DNA of 8,145 nucleotides from Dehalococcoidales bacterium (GTDB taxonomy: Bacteria > Chloroflexota > Dehalococcoidia > Dehalococcoidales > RBG-16-60-22): positions 1 through 8,145 of the forward strand of contig JAUWZF010000039.1 of assembly GCA_030615475.1 (NCBI GenBank). The letters run 5' to 3'. Both the position numbers and the translations under genes were made by a program. The notes under the pieces are model-generated. The model ran no database searches, was not told the origin of the DNA, and saw nothing but the letters and a program-made list of their open reading frames with translations. Positions within the stretch are counted from its first letter, which is position 1, and each line of letters starts with the position of its first letter. Below are positions 1-6,491 of the stretch, piece by piece.

Positions 1-1
1 C

Positions 2-862
2 GGGCGGCTGCTCAAAAACGGCCGCAACACGATGAGCGTCATCGAGGTAAAAGACCCCCGGGGACTTGGAATGGTCGAGCTGTCCGAGGATAGAGTCGTC
101 AATATTTATGAAAAAACGCAGAAGCCGCCGACCCTTATGGCCAATGCCGGGCTGTACCTGTTTACTCAGGAGATATTCGAGGCTGTATCGCGTACGGAGA
201 AATCGCCGCGGGGCGAGTACGAGATAACCGATTCGTTGCAGCTGCTGATGGACACCAAAGATGGCCTTCATTACCAGGAGATAAAGTCATGGCTGGACCT
301 CAGTTACCCGTGGGACTTACTGCCCGCCAACGAGTCCATGCTGGCCGGGCTGGAGGCGCAGAACCTGGGCGAGGTGGAAGACAACGTGGTGTTGAAGGGA
401 GCTGTCGCTATCGGCAAGAACACGGTGGTCAGGTCGGGCGCCTATATCATTGGTCCGGTGGTCATCGGGGAAGACTGCGAGATCGGGCCTAACTGCTATA
501 TCCGCCCCTCGACCGCTATCGGCGATGGCTGTCATATCGGCGCTGCCGTTGAGGTCAAGAACTCTATCATTATGAAAGGCGCCAAGATTCCACACCATAA
601 TTATATAGGCGATAGCGTCATCGGCGAAGGGTGTAACCTCGGTGCCGGCACCAAGATTGCCAACCTGAGGCTGGACAAGGCGAATATCCAGGTAGCCGGC
701 ATCGATACCGGGAGACGTAAACTGGGGGCAATCATCGGCGACTGTGTTGAGACCGGGATAAATGCCTCGATTAATGTCGGCAGTATGATTGGCAATAATG
801 CCTTTATCGGGCCGGGGGTGGTGGTCAGCGGGGTTATTAAGCCGGATTCTAAGATACTTTAA
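2..862 (+). CDS. Bifunctional sugar-1-phosphate nucleotidylyltransferase / acetyltransferase, archaeal GlmU type (5'-partial)
   Basis: The reading frame is open to the left edge, so the N-terminal part of the nucleotidyltransferase domain, including the LAAGxGxRLxP loop, lies outside the window; 286 residues are visible. The first ATG at 32 is internal, because family members have about 100 residues before this point. The end of the nucleotidyltransferase fold is seen in the YEK...NAGLYLF, GEYEITDSL and YPWDLL motifs. From about position 370 a left-handed beta-helix of hexapeptide repeats follows (IGPVVIGEDCEIGPN). It carries the archaeal GlmU acetyltransferase signature: PHHNYIGDS (His codons at 593-598), NLGAGTKIANLR and TGRRKLG...TGIN, as in MJ1101 and ST0452. 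From family knowledge it should acetylate GlcN-1-P and form UDP-GlcNAc in the cytoplasm. The exact sugar and nucleotide are inferred. It lies 10 bp upstream of its paralogue, probably in one operon. Confidence 0.9.
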   Translation, partial: GRLLKNGRNTMSVIEVKDPRGLGMVELSEDRVVNIYEKTQKPPTLMANAGLYLFTQEIFEAVSRTEKSPRGEYEITDSLQLLMDTKDGLHYQEIKSWLDLSYPWDLLPANESMLAGLEAQNLGEVEDNVVLKGAVAIGKNTVVRSGAYIIGPVVIGEDCEIGPNCYIRPSTAIGDGCHIGAAVEVKNSIIMKGAKIPHHNYIGDSVIGEGCNLGAGTKIANLRLDKANIQVAGIDTGRRKLGAIIGDCVETGINASINVGSMIGNNAFIGPGVVVSGVIKPDSKIL

Positions 863-866
863 GGGG
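861..866 (+). promoter_or_regulatory. Ribosome binding site of the second GlmU-like gene
   Basis: The purine-rich AAGGGG overlaps the stop codon of the upstream gene (TAA at 860-862) and stands 6 nt before the ATG at 873. It supports the ATG at 873 rather than an in-frame ATG at 789, which would overlap the upstream gene by over 70 bases and add 28 residues unlike the family. The match to the consensus is imperfect (AAGGGG for AAGGAG). Confidence 0.6.
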
Positions 867-872
867 TGGTCT

Positions 873-2048
873 ATGAAACAGGCAATAGTGTTAGCCGCAG
901 GCGAGGGACAGAGACTCAGGCCGTTTACCGTTACCAGACCGAAAGCGATGCTTTCCATCGCGGATAAGCCGATATTGCAGTTCGTCGTCGAGTCCCTGGC
1001 CCAGAACGGTATCCGCAATATTATCTTCGTGGTCGGCTACCGGAAAGAACAGGTTTACGACTATATGGGTTCCGGCGAGCAGTTCGGCGTTGATATCACC
1101 TACGTGACTCAGGAGACGCAGTTGGGCACGGCGCATGCTCTGTCGCAGGTAAAGGATATGGCCGAGAACGAGTTCCTGGTACTGCCCGGAGACAACCTGA
1201 TTGAAGCCCATACTATCGCCGATTTTATGCAGATAAAGCCGGAAGCGGTGCTGGTCAAGAGGGTGAGCGACCCGGTAAGGTACGGAGTGGTCAATATCGA
1301 CGGTGGCGAGGTAAAGGATATCGTGGAGAAACCGAAAGAGCCGGTAAGCAACGTGGTTAATACCGGTATTTACGCCTTTACCAAAGATATTTTTAAGTTC
1401 ACCGAATCTATACTGGATATCCCGGACGCCCTGAATAATATGATAGCTGAAGGCTATACCATCCAGGCTCTGGAAACCGAGGGCACCTGGCTTGACGTGG
1501 TTTACCCGTGGGATATCATCAGCCTTAATGATGCCGTCCTCAGGAATATCGAGGTCAGTCTGGGCGGTACTATTGAGTCCGGCGCTTCCATTAAGGGAAA
1601 GGTTATGGTAGGGGAAGGCACCGTGGTACGGTCCGGCTCCTGCATCTACGGGCCGGCGGTTATCGGGTCGGGATGTGATATCGGACCGAATGTCTGTATT
1701 ATGCCGGCTACCAGTATCGGCGATAACGTCGTTATTTCGCCATTTACGGAGATTAAGAACAGCGTTATCGGTAATGATGTCACCATTGGCGCCGGGTGTA
1801 TCATAAGCGACTCCGTTATTGATAAAGGCTGTGTGCTCAAGGGGCGTTTTACTGCCGTCGGCGGACAGAGCGAGGTCAGAATTAATGGTGAGAGCCCGTC
1901 GATTAATGTGGGCGTCATTATGGGCGAGGACTGTAACGTAGAAAGTAACGTCACGGCTCAACCGGGGGTTATCGTCGGCAACTACTGCCAGATACAGATG
2001 TCGAAGATGATAAGTGGCCGGTTGCCCGACAAGAGCCTGGTTTATTAG
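873..2048 (+). CDS. GlmU-like sugar-1-phosphate nucleotidylyltransferase with beta-helix domain, acetyltransferase site lost
   Basis: The protein has 391 residues and is complete. Residues 1-225 form the nucleotidyltransferase domain: the nucleotide-binding LAAGEGQRLRPFT (7-19) with Lys24, QLGTAHAL (83-90), the metal-binding LPGDN (104-108, Asp107), VEKP (151-154), NTGIY (163-167) and YPWD (211-214). Residues 235-375 are left-handed beta-helix repeats, collinear with the upstream gene; compare VVRSGSCIYGPAVIG here with VVRSGAYIIGPVVIG there. The acetyltransferase signature of the neighbour (HH, NLGAGT, ANLR, GRRKLG) is absent, and the matching stretch reads IGAGCIISDS and VLKGRFTAVGG. The N-terminal activity, joining a sugar-1-phosphate to a nucleotide, is therefore well supported, while acetylation is unlikely. 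The substrate could be GlcNAc-1-P or glucose-1-P (UTP or dTTP). It lies between a GlmU-like gene and glmS, which favours amino-sugar metabolism. The ATG at 873 puts the nucleotide-binding loop at its normal position. Confidence 0.9.
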   Translation: MKQAIVLAAGEGQRLRPFTVTRPKAMLSIADKPILQFVVESLAQNGIRNIIFVVGYRKEQVYDYMGSGEQFGVDITYVTQETQLGTAHALSQVKDMAENEFLVLPGDNLIEAHTIADFMQIKPEAVLVKRVSDPVRYGVVNIDGGEVKDIVEKPKEPVSNVVNTGIYAFTKDIFKFTESILDIPDALNNMIAEGYTIQALETEGTWLDVVYPWDIISLNDAVLRNIEVSLGGTIESGASIKGKVMVGEGTVVRSGSCIYGPAVIGSGCDIGPNVCIMPATSIGDNVVISPFTEIKNSVIGNDVTIGAGCIISDSVIDKGCVLKGRFTAVGGQSEVRINGESPSINVGVIMGEDCNVESNVTAQPGVIVGNYCQIQMSKMISGRLPDKSLVY

Positions 2049-2060
2049 GCGAACAGGTAG

Positions 2061-2080
2061 TTTTAGCAAAATATGATAAT
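2061..2080 (+). promoter_or_regulatory. AT-rich segment with a possible -10 element upstream of glmS
   Basis: The 65-bp gap between the GlmU-like gene and glmS contains an AT-rich run ending in TATGATAAT (2072-2080), which includes TATGAT, a 5/6 match to the bacterial -10 hexamer. No convincing -35 hexamer lies 16-18 bp upstream. It may be a weak internal promoter giving extra glmS transcript, or chance; glmS could equally be read through from upstream. Confidence 0.25.
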
Positions 2081-2097
2081 GCGCGGCGGATTCTGGT

Positions 2098-2102
2098 AAG
2101 GA
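2098..2102 (+). promoter_or_regulatory. Ribosome binding site of glmS
   Basis: AAGGA lies 11 nt before the ATG at 2114, a slightly long spacing. The start itself is fixed independently, because the GlmS catalytic cysteine must be residue 2. Confidence 0.55.
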
Positions 2103-2113
2103 ACTGATTAACT

Positions 2114-3898
2114 ATGTGTGGCATTGTTGGTTATATCGGAGAGAAAAAGGCTCAGCCGATTCTCCTTAATTGCTTGAGCAAGCTGGAGTATCGGGGCTAT
2201 GATTCCTGCGGCATTGCCGTATCGGCTAACGGCATTGAGGTTTACAAGGATGCCGTCAGGGTGAAGGCTCTGACCAAGGTAGTGCCGGTGCTGGATGGTA
2301 AGGCGGGTATCGGGCATACCCGCTGGGCGACCCATGGCGAGCCGTCTAAGGTAAATGCCCACCCGCAGTGCGACTGCGCCGGCCGAATCGCCGTGGTGCA
2401 TAACGGGGTTATCAATAACTTTCAGAAATTAAGGGACCAGCTGACCGAAGAGGGGCATAATCTGGATTCGCAGACCGATACGGAAGTGATACCGCACCTG
2501 ATTGAGAAGTATTATAACGGCGATTTCGAGAAGGCCGTAGGACTGGCCCTGCATGATATCGAGGGTTCCTATACCATGATTGCGCTGATGGCGGGTGAAC
2601 CCAGGCTGGTGGCCGCCAGAAAGGATAGCCCGCTGATTATCGGCATCGGCGACCGGGAAAACTATATTGCCTCGGACGTACCCGCCCTGCTGGACTATAC
2701 CAGCCGGGTTATCTATCTGGAAGACGGTGATATCGCTGTGGTTGCCGCCGACGGCGTAGATGTTAAACAGGATGGCGCCAGCATCGTCCGGGAAGAACAT
2801 AAAATATTATGGAGTGTGGAGGACGCTCAGAAGGCGGGTTATGAGCATTTTTTTCTTAAAGAAATACATGAGCAGCCCAGGGTAATACGGGATACCCTCG
2901 CCGAATATATCTCGGCGGCGGAGCCGGCGGCTGACCTGACCAGCGATGATGGTAGCGGCATGGATGACGTTCTCATACTCGCCTGCGGCACTTCGTATCA
3001 TGCCGGACTTATCGGCAAGTATATTATCGAAGGTCTGGTCAATGTACCGGTAAGAGTCGAGCTGGCCGATGAATTTAACTACAGCGGCCACGTATCGGCC
3101 AGGAATAAAGCGATTGTCATTACTCAGTCGGGTGAGACTACCGATTCGCTCAAGGCAATGAGGAAGCTGAAGGAAGCCGGCTGCCAGGTTATCGTCATCA
3201 CCAATGTCGTCGGCAGCACGGCCAGTCGGATTGCCGACCGTACGGTTTATACGCGGGCGGGGCCGGAAATAAGCGTGGCGGCTACCAAAACTTTTATAGC
3301 GCAGCTTATCGCCCTGTACTGGCTGGCTTTGCCTTATTCACGGGTTGATATCGGGAGATTGGATGACCTTGTCCTGGAGATGAGGCAATTGCCGGTCAAA
3401 GTCCAGCAGGTACTGGACAATGAGGCGGCAATTGCCGATTGTGCCCGTCAGCTGGCCGGGTTCGAAAATGTATTTTTCATCGGCAAGGGTGTCAACTACC
3501 CCGTTGCCCTGGAAGGCGCCCTCAAATTGAAGGAGATTTCCTATATTCACGCTGAAGGCTATGCGGCCGGCGAGTTGAAGCACGGTCCCTTCGCCTTACT
3601 GGGGAATAAAACACCGGTTGTGGCTGTCGTGGCTCAGGACAATACCCACGAGCCTATGATGACCAGCATCAAGGAAATCAAGGCCAGGCAGTCTCCGGTA
3701 CTGGCACTGGTGAGCGAGGATGATGAGACCATGGAGGGATTGGCCGATTCGATAATCACCGTACCCCGGATTGACCCGCTGTTTTCCCCCGTGGTGAATT
3801 CAGTGGTCCTGCAGTTGCTTGCCTATTATGTCGCCAGGGAACGGGGTTGCCCCGTAGATTTCCCCAGAAACCTGGCCAAAAGCGTCACCGTGGAATAG
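2114..3898 (+). CDS. glmS: Glutamine--fructose-6-phosphate aminotransferase (isomerizing), GlmS
   Basis: The 594-residue protein is slightly shorter than the usual 600-610. It makes glucosamine-6-phosphate from fructose-6-phosphate and glutamine, the first committed step to UDP-GlcNAc, in the cytoplasm. The N-terminal class II glutaminase domain (about 1-220) opens with MCGIVGYIG, so Cys2 becomes the catalytic N-terminal nucleophile and the start is certain. It also has HTRWATHG (68-75), HNGVINN (96-102) and TDTEV (121-125). Two SIS sugar-isomerase domains follow: about 284-415 (ACGTSYHAG, TQSGETTDS) and 450-575 (LKLKEISYIHAEGYAAGELKHGP). Lys471, Glu474 and His490 correspond to the known isomerase residues. 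The C-terminus PRNLAKSVTVE, with Lys589, is the canonical ending. All key residues are present. Its place after two GlmU-like genes joins the first and last steps of UDP-GlcNAc synthesis; no GlmM is visible. No glmS ribozyme-like leader fits in the 65-bp gap. Confidence 0.97.
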   Translation: MCGIVGYIGEKKAQPILLNCLSKLEYRGYDSCGIAVSANGIEVYKDAVRVKALTKVVPVLDGKAGIGHTRWATHGEPSKVNAHPQCDCAGRIAVVHNGVINNFQKLRDQLTEEGHNLDSQTDTEVIPHLIEKYYNGDFEKAVGLALHDIEGSYTMIALMAGEPRLVAARKDSPLIIGIGDRENYIASDVPALLDYTSRVIYLEDGDIAVVAADGVDVKQDGASIVREEHKILWSVEDAQKAGYEHFFLKEIHEQPRVIRDTLAEYISAAEPAADLTSDDGSGMDDVLILACGTSYHAGLIGKYIIEGLVNVPVRVELADEFNYSGHVSARNKAIVITQSGETTDSLKAMRKLKEAGCQVIVITNVVGSTASRIADRTVYTRAGPEISVAATKTFIAQLIALYWLALPYSRVDIGRLDDLVLEMRQLPVKVQQVLDNEAAIADCARQLAGFENVFFIGKGVNYPVALEGALKLKEISYIHAEGYAAGELKHGPFALLGNKTPVVAVVAQDNTHEPMMTSIKEIKARQSPVLALVSEDDETMEGLADSIITVPRIDPLFSPVVNSVVLQLLAYYVARERGCPVDFPRNLAKSVTVE

Positions 3899-3901
3899 AT
3901 A

Positions 3902-5479
3902 TCATACCGATTCTATCGGTACAGTGGTGAATTTCCTCCTGGCCAGTTTCTCGGCGGTTACCAGGATAGCTTCGGTGTCATGGTTTAGTTGCGATACCAG
4001 TAGTATCATAGCCGGGGCCGGGACCTGCCTGGTGGCGGACACCAGTGCCAGGGTGGCCGGGTGGCTCCGGGCCACCTCCTCAATAGAGCGGTGTTCAAAA
4101 TTGAGGATATCGAGCAGTCGCTGGGCAGGTTCAGAATCTGTTTGTTGAAGTTGTCTTATATTTCGCCTTATTTTAGCGATGTCCATCGGTTCCAGGTATC
4201 GTTCAGTGAACTTAACCACCACGATTTCTCTGATCAATGACAGCGCTTGCCTGAGCATTTCCAGCGGCTCGATGATAGCTGTGTTGAGGACAACATTCTG
4301 GTGGTTGTAGGCAGCCAGTGCGGCGGGTATGTTTTCCCGCGTCAGGGTTAGGGCTATGGTTATCAGGTTGAAAGCCAGGTTATCGGCTTCCTCGGCATCA
4401 GCCACCGAGAGGTTAACGGCGATGATGGCTGCCTGCTCGCCGGCTTCCTGATATTCTCTTACTATAAGCTGGCTCAGTTTCAGGGTATGTTTCCAGTCTA
4501 TATCTCTTAGCGGGTCGCCGGGTTGATAGCTGCGGCTTTCCATGTATTCGATGCCTCGCTTCGGTTTTGCGAGGGCTTGAGGAGGCAGTTTCACTGCGGA
4601 AATGACCCCCGAGCCTGTTTGCTCTAAATACTTTGTAGCCAGCCATTCGGCGTATTTTGCCCTCGGGATTATGTGCAGGTTCAGCGGCTCGAGGAGCTGG
4701 TTTATCTGGATGAGACCCCGCGGGTCAACTGCCGATATCTGGAATTGAGGGCGTGATTCTCCTGCCAGTGGCGGCGTGAAACTGATGTCCAGACTTGTTT
4801 TACCTCTGTTCAGTATGATTTGCTGTGGTGTGACCTGCACCCAGGAGGCGTTGAAGCTCAGCTGGCTGTGCATTTTAACCCGTGTATGGCTGGTCAGGTG
4901 CAGGCGGGTGCTCCCGGTGGTACCGACGATACTTCTTCTCATCAGGGTATGGGTGGTAAAGGGGTGGCGGGGAATAGTGAGCAGTATCCCTACCAGCACC
5001 CCCAGGAGGTACAGTGCCAGGGAGATGCCGGTAAACAGCAGGACGGGACGGTTAACCACCGGTGCTATTAGCATTACGACCAGTGCCGCGACCAATAATG
5101 ATGCGAAAATATAGGTAGTATTTCTTTCGCCTTTTCCCTTTATAAATACCTGCGTATGACGGACGTTTTCCCGCAGGTTAAGGTCGAGCAGGTATATAGT
5201 GGGGAGGACGAGCGCGACAGCGATGATTTGAGCCGCTGTCGGCGGGAGTGTTGTCATGCGTTCCAGTAATGGTGCCAGTACCAGCGGCGTCAGGAATATC
5301 ACTCCCAGGTTTATTACTATATTAAACCTTGGAGGTTGCGGGCGTATCAGTGTAGACAGAAGTATCAGCAGCAGAACCAGCGCCAGCACTAAATAGGGCA
5401 ACGGTGACATTATGGTAGCCGCCAGCAGAACCGACAGCGTATATATTTGACATAATAATTGGGGTGATGCTCTACGCAT
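3902..5479 (-). CDS. DUF58 family membrane protein, partner of MoxR
   Basis: A 525-residue protein, longer than most DUF58 proteins (roughly 300-450). The N-terminal 170 residues hold about five hydrophobic segments (about 14-44, 55-72, 82-100, 124-142, 146-169), more than the two commonly seen. A beta-rich region (about 190-275) follows. The diagnostic DUF58 motif is RSYQPGDPLRDIDWKHT (316-332), continuing LIVREYQE. After it a von Willebrand A-like fold is expected, but the usual DxSxS metal site is replaced by AVNLSVAD (354-361). A helical C-terminal extension of about 100 residues is unassigned. The ATG overlaps the last 8 bases of the MoxR gene (AATGCGTAG) and no Shine-Dalgarno site precedes it, so translation is probably coupled to MoxR. 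The family's biochemical role is not established; a MoxR-dependent function at the membrane is inferred from context. Confidence 0.88.
   Translation of the reverse strand: MRRASPQLLCQIYTLSVLLAATIMSPLPYLVLALVLLLILLSTLIRPQPPRFNIVINLGVIFLTPLVLAPLLERMTTLPPTAAQIIAVALVLPTIYLLDLNLRENVRHTQVFIKGKGERNTTYIFASLLVAALVVMLIAPVVNRPVLLFTGISLALYLLGVLVGILLTIPRHPFTTHTLMRRSIVGTTGSTRLHLTSHTRVKMHSQLSFNASWVQVTPQQIILNRGKTSLDISFTPPLAGESRPQFQISAVDPRGLIQINQLLEPLNLHIIPRAKYAEWLATKYLEQTGSGVISAVKLPPQALAKPKRGIEYMESRSYQPGDPLRDIDWKHTLKLSQLIVREYQEAGEQAAIIAVNLSVADAEEADNLAFNLITIALTLTRENIPAALAAYNHQNVVLNTAIIEPLEMLRQALSLIREIVVVKFTERYLEPMDIAKIRRNIRQLQQTDSEPAQRLLDILNFEHRSIEEVARSHPATLALVSATRQVPAPAMILLVSQLNHDTEAILVTAEKLARRKFTTVPIESV
3905..3921. 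terminator. Perfect 7-bp inverted repeat at the convergent gene junction
   Basis: TACCGAT (3905-3911), a 3-nt loop, then ATCGGTA (3915-3921) form a perfect short stem. It begins 6 nt after the glmS stop and lies within the last codons of the DUF58 gene on the other strand. Being symmetric, it could act on both transcripts. Neither strand has a proper T-tract after the stem, so a classical intrinsic terminator is not shown; it could end transcription weakly or protect the 3' ends of the mRNAs. Confidence 0.35.
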
Positions 5480-6425
5480 TGTCTATTTTCGGTACGGGGA
5501 CTTGAGTAGCTACCTCGTTGATAATTGGCTCGGGGCTGATGTCCTCCATTTCAGCTTCGGGGCTTACCTGGAGGCGGTGGCAGAGGGCAGGGACAAGCAG
5601 TCTCTTCACATCGTCGGGAATGACGAAGTCTCTTTCCTGTAGGAAAGCCCTGGCTCTGGCGCCCTTCAGCAGGGCAATGCCGGCGCGGGTGCTGAGTCCC
5701 AGCACTACATCCTGATGGTGGCGCAGGTTATCGACAATATCCAGGATATAGCGGCGGACACTATCGGTGACGTGCACCTTCTTGACATCCTGCTGGAGTT
5801 TCACTATTTCCGCCGGTGTCGTCACAGCCTCAATATGCGGCTCAGTAATGGCATCGATATCCCTTAGAATCTGGTCTTCCTCTTCCAGGGTGGAGAGGCC
5901 GCTCCATGTCCGGAACATAAAGCGGTCTGTTTGTACCTCGCTGAGCGGGGAGGTTCCGGGGCCGCCGTAGGGTATCTGGCTGGCAATAACGATGAACGGT
6001 TGTCCTAGCTTATGTGTTTCCCGTTCGATGGTAACCTGTTGTTCCTGCATGGACTCAAGAAGGGCGGACTGAGTGCGGGGGGTGGTGCGGTTCAACTCGT
6101 CGGCCAGCAGCACATTGGCGAAGACAGGCCCCGGCATAAACGTGGCGCTGCCGTCGGGGCGGTAAAGATAGAATCCGAGAATATCGGAGGGCAGCATGTC
6201 AGGGGTGCCCTGAACTCTCTTGAACGTACCACCGATGGCATGGGCAAAAGTACGGGCGACGGTGGTTTTGGCTGTTCCGGGTAATCCTTCTATAAGTACG
6301 TGTCCCTGGCTCAGCAGGGCCAGCAGCAGAAGCTCCTTGATATCATCCTTACCGACTACTACCTTGGATACTTCATCAACAATGCTTTTCAGTATTGCCT
6401 GTCCTTTTTTCTGCTGTGTCGTCAT
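5472..6425 (-). CDS. MoxR family AAA+ ATPase
   Basis: A complete 317-residue soluble ATPase of normal MoxR length. The Walker A loop is GLPGTAKTT (47-55), with the family's Ala before Lys. Walker B is VLLADELNR (105-113), with Asp109 and catalytic Glu110. The family block RTTPRTQSALLESMQE (113-128) and the arginine-bearing DRF (167-169) follow. The C-terminal lid has STRAGIALLKGARARA (245-260; sensor-2-type Arg247) and VIPDDV (268-273). The sensor-1 stretch, usually ATQNP, reads ASQIP (148-152), so the polar Asn is Ile151. MoxR ATPases are thought to act as chaperones that remodel or load cofactors into partner proteins, often ones with von Willebrand A domains. The likely partner is the DUF58 protein, whose start overlaps this stop by 8 bases. 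A strong AAGGAG lies 6 nt upstream of the ATG. Confidence 0.95.
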   Translation of the reverse strand: MTTQQKKGQAILKSIVDEVSKVVVGKDDIKELLLLALLSQGHVLIEGLPGTAKTTVARTFAHAIGGTFKRVQGTPDMLPSDILGFYLYRPDGSATFMPGPVFANVLLADELNRTTPRTQSALLESMQEQQVTIERETHKLGQPFIVIASQIPYGGPGTSPLSEVQTDRFMFRTWSGLSTLEEEDQILRDIDAITEPHIEAVTTPAEIVKLQQDVKKVHVTDSVRRYILDIVDNLRHHQDVVLGLSTRAGIALLKGARARAFLQERDFVIPDDVKRLLVPALCHRLQVSPEAEMEDISPEPIINEVATQVPVPKIDNA

Positions 6426-6431
6426 TACTGT

Positions 6432-6437
6432 CTCCTT
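6432..6437 (-). promoter_or_regulatory. Ribosome binding site of the MoxR gene, possibly occluded by a hairpin
   Basis: AAGGAG on the minus strand stands 6 nt before the ATG at 6425, a near-ideal site. Part of it (AAAGG, 6438-6434) can pair with CCTTT at 6475-6471, and CTCTG (6443-6439) with CAGAG (6463-6459), so it may lie inside an imperfect stem in the 66-nt gap. Confidence 0.7.
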
Positions 6438-6491
6438 TCAGAGAGTTTATCACGTTTGCTCTGTGGCAAGAAAGGGGAATCTGTAAAAATA

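Noticed and set aside
789..872. An upstream in-frame ATG that would lengthen the second GlmU-like protein by 28 residues.
   Set aside because: It lies inside the preceding gene, the added residues do not resemble the family, and the ATG at 873 has its own ribosome binding site and places the nucleotide-binding loop at residue 7.
891..2069. A long open frame (about 390 codons) on the minus strand opposite the second GlmU-like gene.
   Set aside because: The plus-strand frame has full family motifs. The antisense product resembles no family I know and is explained by codon bias and repeated hexapeptide codons; another antisense frame at 317-1018 has the same cause.
4413..5114. Several open frames of 75-110 codons on both strands within the DUF58 gene.
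   Set aside because: All overlap a gene with clear family motifs and membrane segments, lack recognisable domains, and are frame shadows.
6426..6491. A promoter for MoxR in the 66-bp gap on the minus strand.
   Set aside because: TTGCCA and TAAACT hexamers are present but 14 bp apart, too close, and other combinations match poorly.
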